Assembly (NCBI GenBank): GCA_947461985.1
Contig: CANHNT010000077.1
Coordinates: 1-8,343 of the forward strand
Source of the DNA: Bacteroidota bacterium
GTDB taxonomy: Bacteria > Bacteroidota > Bacteroidia > Chitinophagales > Chitinophagaceae
DNA length: 8,343 nt
Direction: 5' to 3'
In this document: one piece after another, positions 1 to 7,147 of the stretch
Layout of the letters: each line of letters opens with the position of its first letter
How positions within the stretch are numbered: position 1 is the stretch's first letter
Notes under the pieces: model-generated
The model's input: the letters and a program-made list of their open reading frames with translations, nothing else
Told to the model about the DNA's origin: nothing
Database searches by the model: none
Made by a program: the position numbers and the translations under genes

Positions 1-647
1 AACAAATATCCAAAAGCAAACAATAAACCAAATACAGCGCCAGAAGCTCCTACAATAGGATTGCTTGTTACAATTTGGTAATAATCATGAATATTTGCTT
101 TAGCTTGATTAATAAATAAAATATTGTTGGGGTCATATTCCCATGCAGCTTTTAATTGAAAAAAGGGGTCTTGCATATTGGTTGAACTAGAATAGTTTTG
201 GGAAAGAAAACTACCATATTCTTTATACGTTGGATTTGCATTAAAATGAACAATCGCATTTTTTAGCGTGTAAAAATCGTAGCTTAAAAATCCTAAATAA
301 AATATGGATGCACCAATGCCACACAGTAAATAAAATGCAAGAAATCGTTTTGCACCAAACATATTTTCTAAAATTGAGCCAAACATCCAAAGCGCAAACA
401 TGTTTGAAAACAAGTGCATAAAACCACCTTCAGGATCAGCAGGGTTTCCTCCATGCATAAACATGTGTGTAACCAATTGCCAAATTCTAAATTTATCTGA
501 ACTCCAATGATACAAAGCCAGATGTTCTGAAATGTCAATACCTTGTTTTCCTAAAATAATCATTGCTAAAAAAAACAAACCATTGATGATCATCAAATTT
601 TTGACAACAGGTGGCAAAACGTCAAAACGTGTAGGTCTAAAATCCAT
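1..647 (-). CDS. Rhomboid family intramembrane serine protease (3' end missing)
   Basis: Rhomboids cleave peptide bonds inside the membrane with a Ser-His dyad. The visible 215 residues, read from the ATG at 647, begin MDFRPTRFDV and show TM1 at about 17-33, the WQLVTHMFMHGG segment (56-67), and the HxxxN motif of TM2 (H78, N82 in MHLFSNMFALWMFG), equivalent to the oxyanion-side His and Asn of GlpG. TM3 follows at about 100-120. The catalytic serine is S202 in GASGAVFG. The helix with the catalytic His lies beyond the window edge, so full catalytic competence cannot be confirmed. About 70 mostly polar residues lie between TM3 and the GASGA helix, longer than in E. coli GlpG. A promoter -7 element ends 4 nt before the ATG, which supports this start and suggests a nearly leaderless mRNA. 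The family call is firm; the substrate is unknown. Confidence 0.93.
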   Translation of the reverse strand, partial: MDFRPTRFDVLPPVVKNLMIINGLFFLAMIILGKQGIDISEHLALYHWSSDKFRIWQLVTHMFMHGGNPADPEGGFMHLFSNMFALWMFGSILENMFGAKRFLAFYLLCGIGASIFYLGFLSYDFYTLKNAIVHFNANPTYKEYGSFLSQNYSSSTNMQDPFFQLKAAWEYDPNNILFINQAKANIHDYYQIVTSNPIVGASGAVFGLLFAFGYL

Positions 648-651
648 ATTG

Positions 652-659
652 CAAAAGTA
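652..659 (-). promoter_or_regulatory. Putative -7 promoter element of the rhomboid gene
   Basis: Read on the minus strand this is TACTTTTG, a full match to the Bacteroidota consensus TAnnTTTG, followed by CAAT and then the ATG at 647. No clear TTTG-type -33 box is seen about 20 bp upstream. With the usual spacing, transcription would start at or within a few nucleotides of the start codon. Short AT-rich motifs occur by chance, so the position relative to the gene is the main support. Confidence 0.6.
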
Positions 660-806
660 AGGCGAACAGATTCTAAAAAGAATTATAAAAATCTATACTT
701 ATTAATAAATTAACAATAAAATCATAGTCAGCTTATAGTATGTTTTAATTAAATAGTGAATAAAAATGAGCAAAATGCTTAAATTAACGTCATTGTTAAT
801 ATAAAA

Positions 807-849
807 TGAACATGCCCCAAAAAGTTAGACACTCTTTGGGGCATGTTCA
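807..849. repeat. Perfect 15-bp inverted repeat, IS3-end-like, possible terminator
   Basis: The arms TGAACATGCCCCAAA (807-821) and TTTGGGGCATGTTCA (835-849) are exact reverse complements around a 13-nt loop AAGTTAGACACTC. The left arm plus loop, TGAAC..GCCCC....GTTAGACA, follows the pattern of IS3-family terminal repeats (compare IS911-type ends starting TGAACCGCCCC). No matching 3-bp target duplication flanks it (AAA on the left, GTA on the right), so it is not a demonstrable intact mini-element. On the minus strand the hairpin is followed by TTTTATATT, so it could also terminate transcription from the M16 genes before the rhomboid promoter. Structure is certain; origin and role are inferred. 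Confidence 0.7.
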
Positions 850-965
850 GTAGAGAACTCTTTTTATATTCGACCTTTATTGCATCGATGAGTTGTGTTG
901 AATGTTTTGATAACTAATTGGCCATTGCCTCTTCGTTGTAAAAACGTTCAAAGCATAACTTATTA

Positions 966-3050
966 TTATTTAAACATATCGTCGCTCACACCTGTGTTAA
1001 TTTCAACACTTTGCAATTTCATATCCATCATTTGTGGACCTGCGCTTTGTTTAATTGTATACGGAAATTTCAACCCTCCTTTTGCTTCTTTGTAATCTTG
1101 ATAATAAGTAGTTTGTGTCATGCTGCCTTGTGGAGATTCTAAAGTAGTTTCCGATTTTACTTTGTAGCCAGTTGCCACATCATAATACTCGGTAATTTTA
1201 TCGCCATTTGGTTTTGTAACCATAATTTGATAGGCATTATTTCCATCTACTTTTTCTATTCCTTTTAATTCCGTTTTGTATGTAGTTGACAAATAAGCGA
1301 CATCTTTTACCATAGATGCTTCATCTAAATTTTCAGCGATTTCCTTTTCATCCATGTCTTTCTTTTGTCCCATTTGAGAAGTATATCCCTTTACACCATC
1401 AAACACAATTTTTTGAAACGATTGTCCAGCAGCATTAATATCTAACATCATTTTATTAGGTGCTTTACGAGTTGTGTTAATATTAATTGACATTCCTTGC
1501 ATTTCGGTGGTCATTTTCATAGTCAAATCATTTACTTTTTTCCAAGCAGCTTCACCACCTGTTACAGCAATAAATTTGCTAATGATTTGTGGTGCCGTCA
1601 TGTTTGCAGGCAAAGCCACAGGAGCAACTTCTTTTTCAACATTACCATACATATCATAAATTGTTACAGGGCCAAATTTTTTAAACTTGTCTGCTATTTG
1701 TTTTTTATCACCAGCCACAGTAATATTAGCAACGCCTGGTGTAATATACTTTTTAGATACTGTCATTACATCTTGTGCAGTAACAGCTTCTACATTTTTC
1801 AAATAATTTTTATAATACCCAGCTGGCATATTATATTTCTTTTCGTTGATTGCGTAACGAGCTAATGTTTTTGGATCTTCTAAACCTAAAGCAAACGTTC
1901 CTGCCATATAACTTTTAAATCCTTCTAACTCTTCATTGCTTACGGGCACTGTTCTTAACTTTTCCATCTCTTTTAAAATTTCAGTTACCGAACTATCACT
2001 GGCTGAAGTAGTGCTGTTTGATGTAGCTGAAAAACTTCCTGCATTGGTTAATTCATCTGTTCTGAAAGATGAGTAGGAACCATAAGTCCAAGCATGTGTT
2101 TCACGTAAATTTTGAAACAAACGACCCGTCATTCCGCCACCTAAAATTCCGTTGGCAACTTTTAATTTTATTTCGTCAGGATTTCCTTGTTTCATATCTA
2201 TCGGGTAGGTTACATCTATTACACTTTGTACAGCACCCGTTTTATTTACAATAGCAACAGAAGCACCTTTAGTAGGTTTTGGTGTTGGATAAATAGCACG
2301 AGGCACTACTTTCTTTTGCCATTTAGCAAAATGTTTTTCAACTTGTGCTTTTGCTTCCTCTACCGTAATGTCGCCTACAATAGCCATATATGCTACGTTT
2401 GGACGGAAATAAGTGTCAAAATATTTTTTACATCTATCTAAAGTAATTGCATCAATTGATTTCAATGTAGTAACTTCTCCGTAAGGATGGTTTTTACCGT
2501 AGTTTAAAATGCTGGTAATGTTTTTGCTCATTGCTTCAGGATCATCCATTTCGCTTTGCAAACCCGATTTTGATTGTTTTTTCAAACGGTCTAATTCTGC
2601 TTGAGAAAAATTTGGAGCAGTTAAAACTTCACTGGCCAATGCTAGCAATTTATCAGAATTCTTTTTTAAACTTTGCATAAAAATACCATCACTACCAATT
2701 GAAAGACGAGCACCTAATTGGTCTAATTGTGCATTAAATTCATCTTTCGATTTAGTTTTAGTTCCTGCTTTTAAAAGTTCGCCCACGAGATCTTGAAAAC
2801 CAGCCATATTGCCTTGCAATTCTGGTCTAATATCTAAATCAATTGAGTAATTAACCACAGGCAATTTATGATTTTCTACAACGAAAACTTTGATTCCGTT
2901 TGATGTCACAAATGATTTTGCTTCACCCATTTGAAGCGTAGGAGCTGGGCCAGCTTTGGGTCTGATGCTTCTATCTAATGTTTGTGCAGTCAATGTATTA
3001 AACATTGTTGTAATTGCTGCTATTGATAATATAATTTTATTGTTATTCAT
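966..3050 (-). CDS. Non-catalytic M16 peptidase-like subunit fused to a LolA-like domain
   Basis: A 694-residue exported protein with a signal peptide (NNNK basic start, hydrophobic 6-17, likely cleavage after LTA22). Residues about 40-460 form the two-lobed M16 fold. Where the upstream partner has GFAHFFEHLLFEG, this one has GFQDLVGELLKAG (84-96), so the HxxEH residues are D87, G90 and E91: the zinc site is destroyed. The C-lobe keeps the conserved GGGxxxRL segment and the R316...Y323 pair of M16B non-catalytic subunits. Residues about 486-694 are an extra domain starting at GGEAAWKKV, with beta-rich segments and Gly/Asn turns like LolA/outer-membrane lipoprotein-sorting-protein folds; typical M16B proteins end near 420-450. 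It follows the catalytic M16 gene by 102 bp on the same strand, so an operon and heterodimer are likely. Three consecutive in-frame TAA codons (968-960) end it. The M16 call is firm, the LolA-like call moderate. Confidence 0.9.
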   Translation of the reverse strand: MNNNKIILSIAAITTMFNTLTAQTLDRSIRPKAGPAPTLQMGEAKSFVTSNGIKVFVVENHKLPVVNYSIDLDIRPELQGNMAGFQDLVGELLKAGTKTKSKDEFNAQLDQLGARLSIGSDGIFMQSLKKNSDKLLALASEVLTAPNFSQAELDRLKKQSKSGLQSEMDDPEAMSKNITSILNYGKNHPYGEVTTLKSIDAITLDRCKKYFDTYFRPNVAYMAIVGDITVEEAKAQVEKHFAKWQKKVVPRAIYPTPKPTKGASVAIVNKTGAVQSVIDVTYPIDMKQGNPDEIKLKVANGILGGGMTGRLFQNLRETHAWTYGSYSSFRTDELTNAGSFSATSNSTTSASDSSVTEILKEMEKLRTVPVSNEELEGFKSYMAGTFALGLEDPKTLARYAINEKKYNMPAGYYKNYLKNVEAVTAQDVMTVSKKYITPGVANITVAGDKKQIADKFKKFGPVTIYDMYGNVEKEVAPVALPANMTAPQIISKFIAVTGGEAAWKKVNDLTMKMTTEMQGMSININTTRKAPNKMMLDINAAGQSFQKIVFDGVKGYTSQMGQKKDMDEKEIAENLDEASMVKDVAYLSTTYKTELKGIEKVDGNNAYQIMVTKPNGDKITEYYDVATGYKVKSETTLESPQGSMTQTTYYQDYKEAKGGLKFPYTIKQSAGPQMMDMKLQSVEINTGVSDDMFK

Positions 3051-3115
3051 TTTATTTGTTTTTTGCCTTACCGCCTTCTGAGTGAGGGTTTCGGGGTTTA
3101 TTTAAATTATTTTTA

Positions 3116-3140
3116 CTCCAAAATTCCCTCCTTTGGAGGG
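3116..3140. repeat. Short structured spacer with two alternative hairpins between the M16 genes
   Basis: CCCTCC (3126-3131) pairs with GGAGGG (3135-3140) around TTT. The overlapping pair CTCCAAA (3116-3122) and TTTGGAG (3132-3138) forms a competing 7-bp stem. Both use the same right arm, so they are mutually exclusive in RNA. On the transcribed strand the 6-bp hairpin begins about 12 nt after the stop of the upstream M16 gene and is not followed by a strong T-run (AATTTT), so it is at best a leaky terminator or a message-stabilising hairpin. GC-rich CCCTCC/GGAGGG palindromes of this look recur between genes in Bacteroidota, from general knowledge rather than a search. Confidence 0.6.
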
Positions 3141-3152
3141 TTCGTGAGGCTA

Positions 3153-4475
3153 TTAGTTCTTACTTGAATCTGGTAAATAATAAAGCACCGTACGATTTTC
3201 TTTTGTAAAATATTTTTTGGCTACCGCTTGTAAATCAGCTGCAGTTACTTTCATATATCGGTCTAATTCTTTATTAATTAAATTAGCATCACCTAAATAA
3301 ACATGATAGTTCGCTAAGTTTTCTACAATGCCTAACACACGTTGGTTTTGAGAAATAAATTCGTTTTCAACTTGGTTTTTACATTTTGATAATTCTTCTG
3401 CTGAAACGCCATTTTTTACAATGTTTTCTACCTCGTCATTCATGGCTGCTTCTAAATCTTCTGCTTTTACACCCATGTTTCCAATGCCAAACATCATTGA
3501 CAATCCTGGATCTTCTGATGGCAAAGAGAATGCACCTGCTTGTATTGCTTTTTGTTTTGCATCAACAACTTGTTTTTGCAAACGAGAGCTTTTTCCTTCA
3601 GATAAAATTTTTGCAACCATTTCTAACGCATACGCTTCTTGTGTGCCTTGTTTGGGTGTGTGATATGCAAAAACTACAGCAGGCAATTGTACTTTATCAT
3701 AAAAAGTTACTCTTTTTTCAGCTGTTTGTGCTGGTTCCATTTCTGTAGGACGAGGAATGGCTTTCGTACCCTTAGGTATAGTGCTGTAATATTTTTCTAT
3801 CCAAGCTTTTGCTTGTTCAATATTGATATCGCCCCCTACTGAAAGCGTTGCATTGTTTGGTACATAAAAAGTTTTATAAAAATCAATAAACTCCGTCAAG
3901 TTTGCTTGATCAATATATTGAGCTTCACCTATTGGCATCCATTTGTAAGGATGCACCGAATACGCATTTTTAAATACTTGCTCTAACAATCGTCCATAAG
4001 GAGTGTTTTCGTAGCGTTGTTTTTTTTCTTCTTTTACTACTTTACGTTGAGTTTCTAAACCAATGTCATCAATTTTAGCCTGTAGCATACGCTCACTTTC
4101 CATCCAAAGACCTTGCTCTAGTTTATTTGAAGGCAATGTTTGAAAATAAAATGTTCTATCAAACGATGTGTTGGCATTAATAACCCCACCATTGTTTTGA
4201 ATCAACTTACTGTATTCTCCACGACCAATATTTTCACTTCCTTCAAACAATAAATGTTCAAAAAAGTGCGCAAACCCTGTTCGTGTTGGGTCTTCGTTTT
4301 TAGAACCCACATGATAAAGCACCGAAATAGCCACGGTAGGAATGGTGTGGTCTTCGTGTAAAATAACATGTAAGCCGTTTGGCAAATCATACTCCGTAAA
4401 CTTAATGTTTACAGATTGAGCATTCACGCTATTGATAGCCGTCAATGTCAATAATGAAAAAAGAATTTTTCGCAT
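3153..4475 (-). CDS. Secreted zinc peptidase, M16 (insulinase/pitrilysin) family, catalytic subunit
   Basis: M16 enzymes are zinc peptidases that enclose and cut peptides. This 440-residue protein starts MRKILFSLLTLTAINSVNA with signal peptidase cleavage likely after A19, placing it in the periplasm. The inverted zinc motif HFFEH is at 70-74 (H70 and H74 ligands, E73 catalytic), and the third ligand is probably E150 (or E149) in VVKEEKKQR, at the spacing HxxEH-x74-76-E expected for the family. The N-lobe carries NGGVINANTSFDRTFYF (94-110), and the C-lobe has the SSRL segment, but without the LRE...Y pair found in the downstream partner. Length fits a single-pass M16B protein with two lobes. 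It is first in a probable two-gene unit and has its own promoter element 21 nt before the ATG. The substrate is not evident. Confidence 0.95.
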   Translation of the reverse strand: MRKILFSLLTLTAINSVNAQSVNIKFTEYDLPNGLHVILHEDHTIPTVAISVLYHVGSKNEDPTRTGFAHFFEHLLFEGSENIGRGEYSKLIQNNGGVINANTSFDRTFYFQTLPSNKLEQGLWMESERMLQAKIDDIGLETQRKVVKEEKKQRYENTPYGRLLEQVFKNAYSVHPYKWMPIGEAQYIDQANLTEFIDFYKTFYVPNNATLSVGGDINIEQAKAWIEKYYSTIPKGTKAIPRPTEMEPAQTAEKRVTFYDKVQLPAVVFAYHTPKQGTQEAYALEMVAKILSEGKSSRLQKQVVDAKQKAIQAGAFSLPSEDPGLSMMFGIGNMGVKAEDLEAAMNDEVENIVKNGVSAEELSKCKNQVENEFISQNQRVLGIVENLANYHVYLGDANLINKELDRYMKVTAADLQAVAKKYFTKENRTVLYYLPDSSKN

Positions 4476-4496
4476 ACTTAACTAAATTAATTTTGG

Positions 4497-4504
4497 CAAA
4501 TGTA
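4497..4504 (-). promoter_or_regulatory. Putative -7 promoter element of the M16 gene pair
   Basis: The minus strand reads TACATTTG, matching TAnnTTTG, 21 nt before the ATG at 4475. This implies a leader of roughly 15 nt. No clear -33 TTTG box is visible at the usual distance. It suggests the two M16 genes are transcribed independently of the ATPase gene that lies upstream on the same strand. Confidence 0.6.
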
Positions 4505-4570
4505 AAAGCAAAAACCGTATTCTAAAAATAGAAAGTATAGAAGGTTTAAATTGATGACAAGTATTTTTCT

Positions 4571-4585
4571 CTAAAATAATTTTAG
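4571..4585. repeat. AT-rich 7-bp palindrome between the ATPase and M16 genes
   Basis: CTAAAAT-A-ATTTTAG is a perfect dyad in the 167-bp gap downstream of the ATPase stop. It has almost no GC and no adjacent T-run on either strand, so it is a poor terminator candidate. It could be a protein-binding site or chance in AT-rich DNA. Confidence 0.3.
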
Positions 4586-4642
4586 GACTGTATTAAATCA
4601 ACTTTTCAATTTAAGAATTGGGCCTATTTTCGATGTCTCAAA

Positions 4643-7147
4643 TTATGATTCAACATTGATTATTTTTCTATTTTTAAAGTATTTTATTATTTCAAAAATA
4701 AGCAATATCGAACTTGCTCCAAATATAGATGGTAGAAAATGTTTGTAGCCAGGAAATTGAAAGTTTAAAATATGCTGAAAAAATGGAATGGTAATGACCA
4801 CTAATAATATGATAATTGTTATTGATAAGATTAACCAAACTGTCCAGTTTTTTTCAGTAATTACTTTAATAAAATTTCTTGTTTTGGAAAGATTAGTGAG
4901 GATAAGAAAAATATTACCAATGACTAATGAGGAAAAAGCAATGGCTCTAACCTCTTCGTTTGTGTGCCCTTCGTAAATAGAATAAAAGTAAATAATCGTA
5001 GTCATTGCCAGCAATAAAATACCTTGTAAAACACTTTCTAAAATTTTATTCCCTCCAAAAAACTTTTTTTGTGAATTTCTTGGTTTTCTACGCATAATAT
5101 TTTCCTCCTCTTGCTCGTTTTCAAAAGCGACCGAACAAATTGGATCAATTGTCAATTCCAAAATAACAATATGCAATGGCATCAATAAAATGGGCAAACA
5201 AGAAAAAAAAGCTGGCAACAACGTTAATCCAATGATAGGAATATGAATAGCTAATATATATGACATTGCTTTTTGAAGATTATCGTATATTTTTCTTCCT
5301 AATCGAATTGCGGACACAATAGAAGCAAAATTGTCATCTAACAATACAAGCGAAGAGGCTTCTCTAGCCACATCTGTTCCTTTGCTTCCCATTGCGATTC
5401 CTATATTGGCTGCCTTTAGTGCAGGTGCATCGTTTACGCCATCGCCAGTCATTGCTACAATTTCATTATTTGCCTGCAATGCCCTTACGATTCTTAATTT
5501 TTGTTCTGGTAATATTCGAGCAAAAATATTTACAGTTGAGATTATTTTTTTAAGATCTTCATCATTCAATAAATTCAAATCATTCCCTGTCATTAATCTA
5601 TCAACCTGCATGCCTGCTTGCTTTGCAACACTTTTTGCTGTGGTTGGAAAATCGCCCGTAATCATAATTACTTTTACTCCAGCATCATGGCATTCTTTAA
5701 TAGCTTGTGGCACTTCGGGCCGAATAGGATCTTTTAAACCAATTAATCCTTGAAATGCAAAATCAAAATCATTTTGAGAAGCTGGTAAAATGGATATTGT
5801 TTGAATTGCATTTGCAACAGCGATTACTCTGTATCCTTCTTCAGCAAATGCCTCTACAACATGTAAATATTTTTCGGTAGTTTCTTTGTTTAATTTGCAA
5901 AGTGCGAATATTGCCTCGGGTGCGCCTTTAGTAGCAACGGTCATTTTTTTATTTTGTGTGCACTTTAAAACACGTGTCATAGCAAGTAAGGTATTGCTTG
6001 TAGGGTATTCTTTCAATAATTCTAAAGTTGCATCGGAATTTTTATTTATAAAAAAATGTGCAATTTTAAATGCCTTTTCCATAGGATCAATGGAGTTTTC
6101 TTGAGAAGCCAAATAGGCTAAATTTAAAATTTCAGAAACAGAAGGTTTCTTATCTACGAAGGCATTTTTTAAAATTGTTTCATGCCCATTATACACAAGG
6201 CCAACATCCATTTTATTTTGCGTGATGGTTCCTGTTTTATCGCTGCATAAAACAGTTGCAGCACCCAGTGTTTCAATAGCAGACGATTTTCGAGTTAACA
6301 CATTTTTTTGAGACAAGCGCCATGCACCCAATGCTAAAAAAATGGTAAGCACTACAGGAAATTCTTCTGGCAATATAGCCATGGCAGCCGCTAAGCCATA
6401 TAAAAGGGATTGGATAAAATTACCTCTTACAAAATAAAATACCCCTACCACCAACACACTAATCATAGCGCCAATCAGAAACAATTTGATAATAAATGCT
6501 TTCATTTCTTTTTGCAACTGGGTTTCTTGTGGTTCAATATTTATAATTGAGCTCCCAATTTTTCCAAATGCTGTGTGTAATCCTATTGAACGTATTTTTA
6601 CATACCCTTTTCCTTGCACTACTAGTGTTCCACTATAAACGAGTGTGTTGATATTATTGGCTGTATCATGCTCAAATGATTTATAAACGGGAACCGATTC
6701 TCCTGTTAAAATAGATTCGTCGATAGTTAAATTCACTGCTTTTATCAAAATTCCATCGGCTGGCACTCGATCACCTTCATTCAAAATAACTACATCATCT
6801 GGTACAACTTCTCGTCCCGGAATTCTTATTTCTTGTCCATTACGAATTACTAAAGCCCTTGGAGACGATAAATTTTTAAGGGAATTTAATGCTTTTTCTG
6901 TTTTTTGATATTGATAAAATGTAATAAAGATGATGATGATGATGGTTGACAATAGAAATAGGCCCTGATTTAAATCGCCTAAAACAATGTACAATATACC
7001 ACAAGCTATGAGCAGTATAAACATGGGTTCTTTGATTACTTCTTTTGCAATACCAAATACATTTTTAGGTTTTTCAGATGGCAGCTCATTGTAACCATAC
7101 AAAGCGATTCTTTCATTTACTTCATTCGTATTGAGTCCAGTTTTCAT
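4643..7147 (-). CDS. P-type cation-transporting ATPase (P2-like, ion uncertain)
   Basis: An inner-membrane pump that couples ATP hydrolysis to cation transport through a phospho-aspartate. In order: cation-ATPase N-terminal domain (about 3-45), TM1-TM2 (about 42-78), actuator loop with TGES (148-151), TM3, TM4 with PEEFP (260-264), phosphorylation motif DKTGT (D303), DPMEKAF (354-360), nucleotide-site KGAPE (408-412), DPIRPEV (473-479), TGDF (497-500, where TGDH is commoner), hinge TGDGVNDAP (567-575), then TM5-TM10. All catalytic motifs are present, so it should be active. The layout is that of P2A calcium pumps, but several calcium ligands are replaced: aligned to SERCA, N768 becomes H635, E771 becomes I638, N796 becomes E664 and T799 becomes I667, while D800 stays (D668) and E309 stays (E261). 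No heavy-metal-binding domain or CPx motif exists, which argues against a P1B pump. The start gives a normal N-domain. No promoter element was convincing upstream. Confidence 0.95.
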   Translation of the reverse strand: MKTGLNTNEVNERIALYGYNELPSEKPKNVFGIAKEVIKEPMFILLIACGILYIVLGDLNQGLFLLSTIIIIIFITFYQYQKTEKALNSLKNLSSPRALVIRNGQEIRIPGREVVPDDVVILNEGDRVPADGILIKAVNLTIDESILTGESVPVYKSFEHDTANNINTLVYSGTLVVQGKGYVKIRSIGLHTAFGKIGSSIINIEPQETQLQKEMKAFIIKLFLIGAMISVLVVGVFYFVRGNFIQSLLYGLAAAMAILPEEFPVVLTIFLALGAWRLSQKNVLTRKSSAIETLGAATVLCSDKTGTITQNKMDVGLVYNGHETILKNAFVDKKPSVSEILNLAYLASQENSIDPMEKAFKIAHFFINKNSDATLELLKEYPTSNTLLAMTRVLKCTQNKKMTVATKGAPEAIFALCKLNKETTEKYLHVVEAFAEEGYRVIAVANAIQTISILPASQNDFDFAFQGLIGLKDPIRPEVPQAIKECHDAGVKVIMITGDFPTTAKSVAKQAGMQVDRLMTGNDLNLLNDEDLKKIISTVNIFARILPEQKLRIVRALQANNEIVAMTGDGVNDAPALKAANIGIAMGSKGTDVAREASSLVLLDDNFASIVSAIRLGRKIYDNLQKAMSYILAIHIPIIGLTLLPAFFSCLPILLMPLHIVILELTIDPICSVAFENEQEEENIMRRKPRNSQKKFFGGNKILESVLQGILLLAMTTIIYFYSIYEGHTNEEVRAIAFSSLVIGNIFLILTNLSKTRNFIKVITEKNWTVWLILSITIIILLVVITIPFFQHILNFQFPGYKHFLPSIFGASSILLIFEIIKYFKNRKIINVES
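6929..6943. repeat. Five-copy GAT/ATC trinucleotide run inside the ATPase gene
   Basis: Five tandem GAT units on the plus strand are read on the coding strand as five in-frame ATC codons, giving Ile69-Ile73 in the second membrane segment of the ATPase. Changes in copy number would keep the frame and only lengthen or shorten the helix. The run is short and may have no functional meaning. Confidence 0.75.

Larger units (their letters stand above)
648..965. other. Intergenic region with IS3-end-like palindrome and no supported gene
   Basis: This 318-bp stretch lies between the end of the second M16 gene and the start of the rhomboid gene, both on the minus strand. It holds the rhomboid promoter element at its left edge and a perfect inverted repeat at 807-849. 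The part from 660 to 806 is very AT-rich with no convincing reading frame. The part from 850 to 955 is somewhat less AT-rich; its minus-strand frames include short open stretches but none that I can match to a family. It could be the decayed tail of an insertion sequence, which is speculative. Confidence 0.6.

Noticed and set aside
709..800. Inverted pair ATTAACAAT (709-717) and ATTGTTAAT (792-800)
   Set aside because: Nine AT-rich bases 74 bp apart are expected by chance in DNA of this composition.
807..849. Intact miniature transposable element
   Set aside because: No flanking target-site duplication and only 13 nt between the arms.
850..955. Possible transposase C-terminal remnant on the minus strand (short frame ending in FYNEEAMAN)
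   Set aside because: Too short to assign; only its position next to the IS3-like palindrome hints at it.
895..1095. Open 66-codon plus-strand frame crossing the end of the second M16 gene
   Set aside because: Mostly antisense to conserved coding sequence and no recognisable product.
1497..1865. Open 122-codon plus-strand frame antisense to the second M16 gene
   Set aside because: A shadow of the minus-strand coding sequence; the product is rich in Phe, Cys, Ile and His, as expected from reverse-complemented AT-rich codons.
3386..3748. Open 120-codon plus-strand frame antisense to the first M16 gene
   Set aside because: Leu-rich shadow frame opposite conserved M16 C-lobe sequence, without independent support.
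4571..4585. Terminator for the ATPase gene
   Set aside because: The palindrome is nearly pure AT and no T-run follows it on the transcribed strand.
5331..5753. Open 140-codon frame on the plus strand within the ATPase gene
   Set aside because: It lies entirely antisense to the conserved P-domain coding region, shows no family resemblance, and has no promoter or start context.
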